Assembly (NCBI GenBank): GCA_035547755.1
Contig: DASZUG010000077.1
Span: 33,440-97,439 of the forward strand
DNA: 64,000 bases
Reading direction: 5' to 3'
Origin: Mesorhizobium_L sp035547755
GTDB taxonomy: Bacteria > Pseudomonadota > Alphaproteobacteria > Rhizobiales > Rhizobiaceae
Below are positions 47,000 through 55,110 of the stretch, piece by piece (position 1 is the first letter of the stretch; every line of letters begins with the position of its first letter). The notes beneath the pieces were generated by a model, which was not told where the DNA came from, searched no databases, and saw only the letters and a list, made by a program, of their open reading frames with translations. A program made the position numbers and the translations under genes.

Positions 47000-47200
47000 G
47001 TCACGCACCCCTTCGTTTTTGGATCCGGCATGTCGGCCGGTTTGTCCTGATGATTCGGGATTCTTGCGGCAATTGCCGCAGCCGGCCATCCTCCCCGACG
47101 ACCTCGTTGCCCGGTGGAAGCGGCATCGAAAGCGATTATGAGGGCCGGGTCAAGCGTGAACATTCCAGCTGGGAGCAGGGATAACAGCTTTCGGCGAGGG

Positions 47201-48037
47201 CTATTTTTCGCCCGTCCGATCTGGCGATCGCGGCCGTCGCCGGGGGCGGAACCTGGGGATGGGGAAAAGATGCTTGCCCTCGAAGCGGAAGACGGCACCG
47301 CGCGCGGCGAGCCAGCGGGCCGCCGAGAGCGAGTAAAGCGTTCCGACGAGGAATCCCGCGACCACATCCGAGGGGTAATGCGCCTGCGCTGCGATCCGTG
47401 TGCAGGCGGCCAGGACGCACAGGACGAAAACCGGAACGCGCCAGCGCGGGAACCAGATCATCAGCACGATCGCGACCGCGCCCATCGTCGTGGAATGGCC
47501 GGAAGGAAAGCTGCCGAAATTGTAGCCAGGCGTGAAGGGCTGGAAATGCAGCGTTCCGAAAGTGTCGAAGAATTTCGGCCGAGCGCGGCCGATGAAGAGC
47601 TTGAAGATATCGGTGATGATGCCCGACATCGCGACCGCCAGGAAAGCGTAGCCGGCTTGGCCGAAGAGAAATGTCAACCGCGCCTGCGCCGACCGGCTTT
47701 TTCCGCGCCAGTTGAAGAAGGCCAGGACGAGGAAAACCAAACCCGCCGGCACGAGATACCAGTAGGATTTGCCGATATTCGTCACGTCCGCCATGCCACG
47801 GATCACGGGCGAACCAGACGAGCGCACGAACCGGATCGCGGCGGCATCGAATCCATGCGCGACCACGATCAAAATCAGCCCGGCAATGAGCATTGCCGTC
47901 ATGGATCCTGTCCATGTGGCTTGGGGAAATGCCCTTCGCGGGCCAAAAAGGGAGAACCAAGCCCTTTTCAGCGCCGCTCCCCGGTGGGGCGTGGCTCGGG
48001 CCTGCAGACCGTTTCTCGTCAACCTCGGTAGGTTCAT
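47201..48037 (-). CDS. PAP2-family phosphatase, membrane bound
   Basis: A 278-residue inner-membrane phosphatase with about five or six membrane segments. The three PAP2 motifs are visible: K-L-F-I-G-R-A-R-P near 146, the F-P-S-G-H-S near 177 and R-I-A-A-Q-A-H-Y-P-S-D near 214-224, giving the catalytic His and Asp/Arg residues. The basic C-terminal tail (R-R-R-P-R) faces the cytoplasm. Substrates may be undecaprenyl or lipid A phosphates; LpxE/LpxF-type lipid A phosphatases share this size but the assignment is not possible from sequence. It lies upstream of aapJ and convergent with nothing nearby. Confidence 0.88.
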   Translation of the reverse strand: MNLPRLTRNGLQARATPHRGAALKRAWFSLFGPRRAFPQATWTGSMTAMLIAGLILIVVAHGFDAAAIRFVRSSGSPVIRGMADVTNIGKSYWYLVPAGLVFLVLAFFNWRGKSRSAQARLTFLFGQAGYAFLAVAMSGIITDIFKLFIGRARPKFFDTFGTLHFQPFTPGYNFGSFPSGHSTTMGAVAIVLMIWFPRWRVPVFVLCVLAACTRIAAQAHYPSDVVAGFLVGTLYSLSAARWLAARGAVFRFEGKHLFPIPRFRPRRRPRSPDRTGEK

Positions 48038-48137
48038 GCGTTCTTCTCCCGAGGCCGACCCGCTGGACCATTTTGCAATGGTTGCGTGCGGACTGCTCTC
48101 TCTTTATGCCTGACTGATCAATAAAGGGCAGCGACTT

Positions 48138-49310
48138 ATGACCAGACTTACGGGCAAGAACAAGGGAATGAACACCCGCCTGGCGCATATCGGCTACGAT
48201 CCGGCCGAATTTCACGGCTTCGTCAATCCGCCTGTGGTCCACGCCTCGACCGTTCTCTTTCCCGACACGGCGACTATGGCGTCGCGAAATCAGAAATACA
48301 CCTACGGGACGCGGGGCACGCCGACATCCGATGCACTGGCTGAGGCGATTAATGAATTGGAGGGGTCGGCCGGAACGATCATCGTCCCGTCGGGACTCGC
48401 CGCCGTCACCGTCCCGCTATTGGCCTTTCTGTCGTCCGGCGACCATGTGCTCATCACCGATTCGGTCTATCATCCCACCCGCCACTTCGCCGACACGATG
48501 CTGAAAAGGATGGGCGTGGAGGTCGAATATTACGCTCCCGGGATCGGCGGCGCCATCCGGACGCAGATGAAGCCCGAGACGCGCGTCGTCTTCACCGAAT
48601 CTCCCGGCTCCAACACGTTCGAAATGCAGGACATCAGGGCGATCGCCGATGCCGCGCATAAAGGCGGCGCGGTGGTCATGATGGACAATACCTGGGCGAC
48701 GCCGCTCTATTTCAAGCCGCTCGATCATGGCGTGGACATCTCTATCCACGCGGCGACGAAATATCCGGCCGGCCATTCCGACATACTGCTCGGTACGGTC
48801 TCGGCTAATGACCGGAGCTGGAAACAACTCCACGACACCTTTATCACACTCGGCTGCTGCGCCGCGCCCGACGACGTCTATCAGGTGCTGCGCGGCCTGC
48901 GCACCATGGGTGTCAGGCTCGCCCATCATGAAAAGAGCGCGCTCCAACTGGCCAGATGGCTCGAGAATCAGGAAGGCGTCGCGCGCGTGCTTCACCCAGC
49001 GCTCGAAGGCCATCCCGGACATGAGTTATGGAAACGGGATTTCTCCGGATCGAGCGGGCTTTTCTCAATCGTTCTCGATCATGGAGGCGAAAAGGAAGCC
49101 AGCGCCTTTCTCGATTCGCTCGAGATCTTTGGCCTCGGCTATTCCTGGGGCGGTTTCGAAAGCCTCGCGGTGGCTGTTTCCCTCTCTGACCGGACGATCG
49201 CGAAAGGCGATTATCCCGGGCCCGTCATACGCTTGCAGATCGGAGTGGAAGATGTGGATGATCTGAAGGCTGATATTTTAAGGGGCTTAGAGGCCGCCCG
49301 GCGGGTTTGA
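48138..49310 (+). CDS. metC: Cystathionine beta-lyase
   Basis: A 390-residue PLP enzyme of the Cys/Met metabolism family, making homocysteine from cystathionine. T-Y-G-T-R-G-T-P-T near residue 55, D-N-T-W-A-T-P near 195 and the PLP-lysine in H-A-A-T-K-Y-P-A-G-H-S-D near 216 are seen. The order metC next to the aap transporter also occurs in Rhizobium leguminosarum. A cystathionine gamma-lyase or related activity cannot be excluded from sequence. Confidence 0.93.
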   Translation: MTRLTGKNKGMNTRLAHIGYDPAEFHGFVNPPVVHASTVLFPDTATMASRNQKYTYGTRGTPTSDALAEAINELEGSAGTIIVPSGLAAVTVPLLAFLSSGDHVLITDSVYHPTRHFADTMLKRMGVEVEYYAPGIGGAIRTQMKPETRVVFTESPGSNTFEMQDIRAIADAAHKGGAVVMMDNTWATPLYFKPLDHGVDISIHAATKYPAGHSDILLGTVSANDRSWKQLHDTFITLGCCAAPDDVYQVLRGLRTMGVRLAHHEKSALQLARWLENQEGVARVLHPALEGHPGHELWKRDFSGSSGLFSIVLDHGGEKEASAFLDSLEIFGLGYSWGGFESLAVAVSLSDRTIAKGDYPGPVIRLQIGVEDVDDLKADILRGLEAARRV

Positions 49311-49349
49311 CCTGACACCAGCGGCCCTTATTTTCGATTTTTCTCTTGG

Positions 49350-49455
49350 GTGCGTCCTTCGAGGCTCACCCTGCGAGCGAGCACCTCAGGATGAGGACCG
49401 TTGGCGCAAGCCGCCCTCATCCTAAGGCGCGAGCGGAGCCTTGAAGGGGGCGCAC
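49350..49455. repeat. Intergenic palindromic repeat, copy 3
   Basis: GTGCGTCCTTCGAGGCTCA at 49350 pairs inversely with the GCC-TTGAAGG-GGGCGCAC end at 49455. CCTCAGGATGAGG is followed by CCTCATCCTAAGG about 30 bases later; here the right arm has one changed base relative to the other copies. It lies between metC and the convergent DUF883-like gene. Confidence 0.88.
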
Positions 49456-49497
49456 TGCGGCGGCCCTGATGGACATCAAGTTCAAGCTGGTAAACGG

Positions 49498-49983
49498 TCA
49501 GTCGCGCGAACGGCGCAAAAGAAGGGTTGCCATGAGCCCGACCACGCCGATTGCGACCGCCGTCGCCACGGGATTGTCCCGCGCGGTGTTGCTCGCGCGC
49601 CGGCTTGCGACCTTCGCCTGCCTGGCAATCTGGCGGCCCGCCTCGGCGCCGCGCTCGAGCATTTCCTCGTAGAGTTCAGCCGCATTTTCCCGCGTCGTGT
49701 CGTAGGCGCGCGATCCATGCTTCGATATGGCCTTAACAAACGCCGCATAGGCATCCGCCGCCTCGTCGCGGCCGCCTTCATAGGCCTTGCCGCCGGTCTT
49801 GGAGAGCGCCTTCACGAAGGCCGACCATGCGTCCGCAGCGCCCTCGCGCGCATGATCATAACGTGCAGCGCCGCGCTTCGACGCGCTCTTCGACAAGTGA
49901 GCGACTTCCTTGCGCAGTTTCGAAATCTGCGCCTCGAGTTCCCTTATGGTTTCATCGCGCATTTCGGACATTGAAGACTGCAT
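49498..49983 (-). CDS. DUF883/ElaB-like membrane-anchored protein
   Basis: A 161-residue protein with the YqjD/ElaB plan: an N-terminal coiled region (I-R-E-L-E-A-Q-I-S-K-L-R-K-E-V), an Ala/Gly/Asp-rich helical middle with two imperfect repeats (A-D-A-W-S-A-F-V-K-A and A-D-A-Y-A-A-F-V-K-A) and a C-terminal membrane segment (V-A-T-A-V-A-I-G-V-V-G-L-M-A-T-L) ending L-L-R-R-S-R-D. E. coli relatives bind ribosomes at the membrane in stationary phase. The start at 49983 is used because AAGGGG is seven bases upstream; 49989 is possible. Confidence 0.8.
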   Translation of the reverse strand: MQSSMSEMRDETIRELEAQISKLRKEVAHLSKSASKRGAARYDHAREGAADAWSAFVKALSKTGGKAYEGGRDEAADAYAAFVKAISKHGSRAYDTTRENAAELYEEMLERGAEAGRQIARQAKVASRRASNTARDNPVATAVAIGVVGLMATLLLRRSRD

Positions 49984-50073
49984 GGACATACCCCTTGTCT
50001 TGGAAGAGGAAGTCAAACGACCCAACCATGCGAAAGTTCCCTTTCGCATGCGTTGCTGGGCGATCCGAGTCGG

Positions 50074-50283
50074 TCAGCGGCCGAGCGGCTTCTTTGATAA
50101 AGCGATGAGTTCGGCTTCGTCTTCTATGCCGGCCATATAGTTCGCGATAATGCGGGAGGCCCTGGCTTCCCGTTCCGCCTCGGTTTCACCGCGTTGCTTC
50201 GATTGGTCGAAAACGCGCCAGAAAAGTGCGATTTCCGACGCGGAAAAAACGCCCATTTCTTGGGCTTTCCTGTTGATTGGCAT
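50074..50283 (-). CDS. Small conserved-looking protein of unknown function (69 aa)
   Basis: Not recognised. A 69-residue soluble protein with a helical pattern: F-S-A-S-E-I-A-L-F-W-R-V-F-D-Q near residue 13 and R-A-S-R-I-I-A-N-Y-M-A-G-I near 41. There is no cysteine and no signal. GGGAG lies upstream of the ATG. It lies just after the DUF883-like gene on the reverse strand and before cobQ; its relation to either is unclear. Confidence 0.6.
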   Translation of the reverse strand: MPINRKAQEMGVFSASEIALFWRVFDQSKQRGETEAEREARASRIIANYMAGIEDEAELIALSKKPLGR

Positions 50284-50369
50284 GGCGCGTTCCCGTCTCC
50301 CGCTGGAGACTATAACGAGGTCCAGCGTATGAAGACAATAGATTTGGTTTTCGGGCGAAACGCCTGCTC

Positions 50370-51839
50370 TCAGCGCGCGGCGGCGAGGAGCGCATCGCAG
50401 TCGATATTAGCTTCAAGGGCGGCGGCGATCCTGTCGAGGGCCGCCTCGACACTCACCCGATAACTGCCGCCGCCAGCGGCCACGCCGAATTCCGCGAGCA
50501 GCGCCCGGCGAAACGCATCGGCTCCGAAGAGCCCGTGCATATAGGTGCCGAATACCCTGCCATCCGGCGACGCGGCGCCTTCCTCGACGCCATCGATCAG
50601 GGCAACGGGACGTTGCCTGTCCGGACCTGTCGTCTTGCCGAGATGGATTTCATAGCCTTCAAGCGGCGCGTCGAAACGAAGGGAACGCGCCGTCGTGGTC
50701 CTTACCGTCTTCTCCGGCTCCATCACGGTTTCGACATCGAGAAGACCGAGCCCTTGCGCTTCGCGGACAGCGCCCTCGATGCCAGCCGGGTCATAAACCA
50801 CCCTGCCCAGCATCTGATAACCGCCACAGATCCCGATGACATGGCCGCCGGCCTTGCGGTGCTCCGCAAGGTCGCCGTCCCAGCCATTCTCGCGGAAGCG
50901 CAGGAGGTCGCCGATCGTCGATTTCGAGCCGGGAATGATGACAAGAACGGCATCTTTCGGCAGGCGTTCGCCCGGCCTGACGAAGACAACCTCGACGGAT
51001 GCTTCCGCCCTTAGCGGATCGAAATCGTCGAAATTGGCGATGCGGTCGAGAACGGGAACCGCGATTTTCAGGGACTTGCCGTCGCCCGCGACAAGCCTTT
51101 CGAGGACGACGGAATCCTCCGCCGGCAGCGCCGACGCATCCTTCAGCCACGGAACGACGCCGAAGGAACGCCAGCCGGTATAGCGGGTTATCGCCCGCAA
51201 GCCATCATCGAAGAGCGACACGTCGCCCCGGAACTTGTTGATGAGATAGCCGGCGATCATACGCCTGTCGCTCTCCGGCAAAATGGCGTGCGTTCCGACG
51301 AGCGAGGCGATAACACCTCCCCGGTCGATGTCGCCGACGAGCACGACAGGCACATCGGCACGCGTCGCGAAACCCATATTGGCGATGTCGCCCTCGCGCA
51401 GGTTGATTTCGGCGGGCGAGCCCGCGCCCTCGACGATCACGAGATCCGCCTCTCGTCGTATTGTCTCCCATGAGGCCATCACCGCATCCAGCAATTCGCC
51501 CTTCCGGCGCTGATAGTCGCGCGCTTCCGCTTGGCCGACCGCCCTGCCCTGCAGAATGATCTGCGATCCCCTTTCGCTCTGCGGTTTCAGGAGCACGGGA
51601 TTCATATGCACCGTCGGCGCTGCCTTGCAGGCGAGCGCTTGCAGCCATTGGCCGCGGCCGATCTCTCCCTCCTCGGTGGAACCCGGTATGGAAGCGACGG
51701 CGGCGTTGTTCGACATGTTCTGCGGCTTGAACGGCCTGACCTCATAGCCGCGGTTCCGGGCCAGCCGGCAGAGGCCGGCGACAAGCACGGTCTTGCCGAC
51801 ATCCGAGCCGGTCCCCTGCAGCATGATCGCCCGCGCCAT
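50370..51839 (-). CDS. cobQ: Cobyric acid synthase
   Basis: A 489-residue amidotransferase that amidates four side chains of adenosylcobyrinic diamide. The N-terminal P-loop domain begins M-L-Q-G-T-G-S-D-V-G-K-T; the C-terminal glutaminase has G-I-C-G-G-Y-Q-M-L-G with the nucleophile Cys near 335 and the His in G-T-Y-M-H-G-L near 435. Its ATG at 51839 overlaps the TGA of the DMSP-lyase-type cupin by one to four bases (ATGA), so the two genes are translationally coupled. Other cob genes are not in this window. Confidence 0.95.
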   Translation of the reverse strand: MARAIMLQGTGSDVGKTVLVAGLCRLARNRGYEVRPFKPQNMSNNAAVASIPGSTEEGEIGRGQWLQALACKAAPTVHMNPVLLKPQSERGSQIILQGRAVGQAEARDYQRRKGELLDAVMASWETIRREADLVIVEGAGSPAEINLREGDIANMGFATRADVPVVLVGDIDRGGVIASLVGTHAILPESDRRMIAGYLINKFRGDVSLFDDGLRAITRYTGWRSFGVVPWLKDASALPAEDSVVLERLVAGDGKSLKIAVPVLDRIANFDDFDPLRAEASVEVVFVRPGERLPKDAVLVIIPGSKSTIGDLLRFRENGWDGDLAEHRKAGGHVIGICGGYQMLGRVVYDPAGIEGAVREAQGLGLLDVETVMEPEKTVRTTTARSLRFDAPLEGYEIHLGKTTGPDRQRPVALIDGVEEGAASPDGRVFGTYMHGLFGADAFRRALLAEFGVAAGGGSYRVSVEAALDRIAAALEANIDCDALLAAAR

Positions 51840-52450
51840 CAGGCTTTCTCCGTCTGCCCGCCGATCGTGGAGCGCTGGTCGAGCGGTCCACCGCGCCACA
51901 GATAAAACGCGAGCAGGGGAGCATCTCCGGTCCGCATCGCATGCACCATATTGGACGGGTGATGGATCACCTCGCCGGCTGCCCACTTACGGAAGCCCGT
52001 GTCGCCGGCGCGCCATTCGGCCCCACCGGTTAGCGGGATATAGATTTCCTCGGCGATATGGTGATGATCGGGATAGTCGATATGCGGCCCCAGAAGCAGG
52101 AAGCCGCCAGCAAACCTGTCATTGACGAAATGGCCGCGTGTCCCGAACAACTCCATCCAACCGTAATTCCGGAGAAAAGCTTCGCCGAAATCATCCGCCC
52201 GGTAAGTCTGCCCCCAAGCGAGCGATTGGGCATTTTCGACGATCAACCGGACCAGCGGCCGCTCCTTCTCTCCGGCATGGGCGAGAACGTCGCCGAGATG
52301 CGACAGGCAGGGAAGCGGGCGGGGATCGAGCCGGCGCGGCTCCCTCGCCCAATCCAGGGTGGCGACGAAATCATTGACCAGCCTGTCGTCCCTTCCCGCC
52401 AGATAGGACCGGGTCGTGTCGAGCAATTGCTGAATGGTCATTGGGCTCAT
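51839..52450 (-). CDS. Cupin of the dimethylsulfoniopropionate-lyase (DddL/DddQ-like) family
   Basis: A 203-residue protein. The C-terminal cupin barrel (about 95-185) has the metal motif D-H-H-H-I-A-E-E-I-Y-I-P near 126-137 and the second motif A-G-E-V-I-H-H-P-S-N-M-V-H-A-M near 157-171. The Tyr in the first motif is the proposed base of DMSP lyases. N-Y-G-W-M-E-L-F and the N-terminal helices also resemble DddL-family proteins. The reaction would cleave DMSP to dimethyl sulfide and acrylate. Many terrestrial relatives carry this domain with unknown substrates, so activity is not assured. Its stop overlaps cobQ. A divergent acyl-CoA dehydrogenase starts 113 bases away. Confidence 0.75.
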   Translation of the reverse strand: MSPMTIQQLLDTTRSYLAGRDDRLVNDFVATLDWAREPRRLDPRPLPCLSHLGDVLAHAGEKERPLVRLIVENAQSLAWGQTYRADDFGEAFLRNYGWMELFGTRGHFVNDRFAGGFLLLGPHIDYPDHHHIAEEIYIPLTGGAEWRAGDTGFRKWAAGEVIHHPSNMVHAMRTGDAPLLAFYLWRGGPLDQRSTIGGQTEKA

Positions 52451-52562
52451 GGCGTATTCATGGTCTCGGCCTGCACAGCGCCTTTGCGAAGGGTCGCGTT
52501 GCGCGGCCGCGCCAATGCTTTAAACTGATCCGAGGCGAAGTGAAACGAAAAGGGAAGTTGCC

Positions 52563-53741
52563 ATGGACGCGATTTCCGAGACGGGCGCGGGACAGTTCGA
52601 ACTGAGCGAGGACCAGCGCGCCATCCGCGAGATGACGGCGGCCTTCGCGGCGGACCGCGTCGCTCCTTATGCGCTCGATTGGGATAAGGAACGCTACTTC
52701 CCGGCCAATATCATCCGCGAGACGGGGCCGCTCGGTTTCGGCGGCATTTATGTGAAGGAAGATGTCGGCGGATCGGGCCTTGGGCGCCTCGACGCGGTGC
52801 TCATCTTCGAGGCTTTGGCAGCCGCCTGCCCGGCCTTCGCCGCTTTTATTTCCATCCACAATATGGCGACGTGGATGATCGATAGTTTCGGCGACGAGGC
52901 GCAGCGGCAACGCTTCGTTCCGCGTCTCGCCTCGATGGAACTTTTGGCAAGCTATTGCCTGACCGAACCCGGTTCGGGCTCGGACGCCGCGGCGCTGAAG
53001 ACGCGCGCCGTCAGGAGCGGCGGCAATGGCAGCGACTATGTGCTGAACGGCGCCAAGCAGTTCATCTCGGGCGCCGGCGACAGCGATCTCTATGTGGCGA
53101 TGGTGCGCACCGGCGAAGACGGTCCGAAAGGCATCTCGACGCTCGTGATTCCCAAGGACGCGCCCGGCCTGTCCTTCGGCAAGATCGAAAGCAAGATGGG
53201 CTGGCACATGCAGTCCACCCGGCAGGTGATCTTCGAGGATTGCAAGGTTCCGGCGGAAAACCTCCTGTCCGGCGAAGGCCAGGGCTTCAAGATCGCCATG
53301 GCCGGGCTCGACGGCGGGCGGCTCAACATCGCCGCCTGCTCGCTCGGCGGCGCCCAGAGCGCTTTCGACAAGGCGCTTGCCTATGCGGCCGAACGCCAGG
53401 CTTTCGGCCAGGCCATAGACCGCTTCCAGGCGATGCAGTTCAAGCTGGCCGATATGGAAACCAGCCTGCAGGCCTCGCGCGTCTTCCTTTATACCGCAGC
53501 CTCGAAACTCGACCGCAAGGCGGCCGACGCCACCAAATGGTCCGCCATGGCGAAGCGCTTCGTCACCGACACCTGCTTCGACATCGCCAATGACGCGCTG
53601 CAGGTGCATGGCGGCTACGGCTATCTCCACGATTACGGCGTGGAGAAGCTGGTGCGCGATCTGAGGGTCCACCAGATCCTCGAAGGCACGAACGAAATCA
53701 TGCGCGTGATTATCGCGAGGCAGTTATTAGGTCGGCAATAG
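52563..53741 (+). CDS. Acyl-CoA dehydrogenase, probable isobutyryl-CoA type
   Basis: A 392-residue flavoprotein. Features seen are Y-C-L-T-E-P-G-S-G-S-D near 134-144 and the FAD/substrate loop R-Q-A-F-G-Q-A-I near 278, with the catalytic Glu in I-L-E-G-T-N-E-I-M near 375. The reverse reading of the C-terminal end falls within a perfect inverted repeat. Its partner mmsB, one gene downstream, points to valine catabolism and therefore to isobutyryl-CoA as substrate. The electron acceptor would be ETF. Confidence 0.9.
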   Translation: MDAISETGAGQFELSEDQRAIREMTAAFAADRVAPYALDWDKERYFPANIIRETGPLGFGGIYVKEDVGGSGLGRLDAVLIFEALAAACPAFAAFISIHNMATWMIDSFGDEAQRQRFVPRLASMELLASYCLTEPGSGSDAAALKTRAVRSGGNGSDYVLNGAKQFISGAGDSDLYVAMVRTGEDGPKGISTLVIPKDAPGLSFGKIESKMGWHMQSTRQVIFEDCKVPAENLLSGEGQGFKIAMAGLDGGRLNIAACSLGGAQSAFDKALAYAAERQAFGQAIDRFQAMQFKLADMETSLQASRVFLYTAASKLDRKAADATKWSAMAKRFVTDTCFDIANDALQVHGGYGYLHDYGVEKLVRDLRVHQILEGTNEIMRVIIARQLLGRQ

Positions 53742-53803
53742 GCAGTCGGCAATCGGCAGTTGGTAGCAAGCACAAGCTGAAATCCGACTGCCTATTGCCG
53801 ACC
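53730..53803. repeat. 20-bp perfect inverted repeat overlapping the end of the acyl-CoA dehydrogenase gene
   Basis: GGTCGGCAATAGGCAGTCGG at 53730-53749 is the exact reverse complement of CCGACTGCCTATTGCCGACC at 53784-53803, with a 34-base loop. The left arm contains the last codons and the TAG of the acyl-CoA dehydrogenase. The loop also carries partial direct copies of the CGGCAATCGGCAGT unit. There is no T-run, so a classic terminator is unlikely; an RNA stabiliser or a mobile repeat is more likely. Confidence 0.85.
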
Positions 53804-53837
53804 GCCGACTGCCGTCACCAAGAAAGGACCCTCCACC

Positions 53838-54728
53838 ATGACCACCATCGCATTTATCGGCCTCGGCAATATGGGCAATCCAATGGCCGCCAATCTCGTC
53901 AAGGCAGGCCATAAGGTGCTGGGCTTCGATCTCGTGCCGGCCAGCCTCGAAACGGCAAAGGCGCGCGGTCTCGAAATCGCCGCCAGCGCCGGCGCGGCGG
54001 TCGAGAAGGCGGAAATCGTGATCACCATGTTGCCGGCCGGCAAGCATGTGCTCGCCGTCTATGGCGACATCGTCGGCAAGGCCCAAAAGGGCACGCTTTT
54101 CATCGATTCCTCCACCATCGACGTCGATTCGGCGCGCAAGGCGCATTCGATCGCGGCGGCCTATGGCATGCTCTCCGTGGATGCGCCGGTTTCGGGCGGC
54201 GTCGGCGGCGCCGAGGCGGGCACGCTGACCTTCATGGCCGGCGGCGCGAAGGACGCCTTCGACAAGGCGGAGCCGATCCTCCAGCCCATGGCCGGACGCA
54301 TCGTCCATTGCGGTGAAGGCGGCGCCGGACAGGCCGCCAAGATTTGCAACAACATGATCCTCGGTATCTCGATGATCGGCGTCGGCGAAGCCTTCGTGCT
54401 TGCCGAAAAGCTCGGCCTATCGCATCAGGCGTTGTTCGATGTGGCCTCCACCTCTTCCGGCCAATGCTGGTCGCTCACCAGCTATTGCCCTGTTCCCGGT
54501 CCCGTTCCGAACTCGCCGGCGAATCGTGACTACAAGCCGGGCTTCGCCGCGGCGCTGATGCTGAAGGATCTGAAGCTCAGCCAGGAGGCAGCGCAGGCAG
54601 CGGGCGCCGCCACGCCGCTCGGTGCGGAGGCGACCCAGCTTTACGCTCTTTTCAACCAGCAGGGCCATGCTGGCACGGATTTTTCCGGCATCATCAATTT
54701 CCTGCGCGGAAAGCCTGAGAGCCGGTGA
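53838..54728 (+). CDS. mmsB: 3-hydroxyisobutyrate dehydrogenase
   Basis: A 296-residue NAD-dependent beta-hydroxyacid dehydrogenase of valine breakdown. The N-terminal F-I-G-L-G-N-M-G-N-P-M is near residue 5. D-A-P-V-S-G-G-V-G-G-A near 116-126 and the catalytic Lys in G-Q-A-A-K-I-C-N-N near 166-173 are the family motifs. AAAGGACC precedes the ATG. It follows the acyl-CoA dehydrogenase by 96 bases on the same strand and ends before a palindromic repeat. Confidence 0.95.
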   Translation: MTTIAFIGLGNMGNPMAANLVKAGHKVLGFDLVPASLETAKARGLEIAASAGAAVEKAEIVITMLPAGKHVLAVYGDIVGKAQKGTLFIDSSTIDVDSARKAHSIAAAYGMLSVDAPVSGGVGGAEAGTLTFMAGGAKDAFDKAEPILQPMAGRIVHCGEGGAGQAAKICNNMILGISMIGVGEAFVLAEKLGLSHQALFDVASTSSGQCWSLTSYCPVPGPVPNSPANRDYKPGFAAALMLKDLKLSQEAAQAAGAATPLGAEATQLYALFNQQGHAGTDFSGIINFLRGKPESR

Positions 54729-54763
54729 AAGCTAGCGCTTTCCATTAGCGACACTTGTGTTGG

Positions 54764-54870
54764 GTGCGTCCTTCGAGGCTCGCCCTTCGGCGAGCACCAC
54801 AGGATGAGGGAGTCTTGCGCCAGCGATCCTCATCCTGAGGCGCTTGCGAAGCAAGCCTCGAAGGACGCAC
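54764..54870. repeat. Intergenic palindromic repeat, copy 4
   Basis: The most compact copy: the ends GTGCGTCCTTCGAGGCTCG (54764) and CGAGCCTCGAAGGACGCAC... (54852-54870) are exact inverses of each other for 18 bases. The inner CACAGGATGAGG and CCTCATCCTGAGG pair near the middle, and short loops CCCTTCGGCG and TTGCGAAGC lie between. It sits between mmsB and the nnrDE end. Confidence 0.92.
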
Positions 54871-55110
54871 CGCAACCCGCGGCGATTGGACCTTCCTTAA
54901 TGCCGCCGTTCAGCTTTGCTTAAGCTCTCGCTAACCGCACGGTAAGGATGTTCAGCTAGAACCTTTCCAAGGCGGTTGCAACACCGTCGCCCGCTCCGGA
55001 TCAGGTCTCGCGTACCGGAGCCGTAACCTTCGCAGGTGCGTCGTTCGCGAAGGCCAGGCGTAGTTGGCAAAGCCGCGTTCCTTCCAGTTGGCAGGGCGCG
55101 GTTTTTGCAT
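54871..55110. other. Spacer after repeat copy 4, no gene recognised
   Basis: No gene is seen here, and mmsB and nnrDE converge on it. Short inverted elements exist (TCGCAGG...CGCGAAGGCC region near 55030), but none is strong. An open frame on the reverse strand near 55001 is a shadow of nnrDE and has no usable start. Confidence 0.45.
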
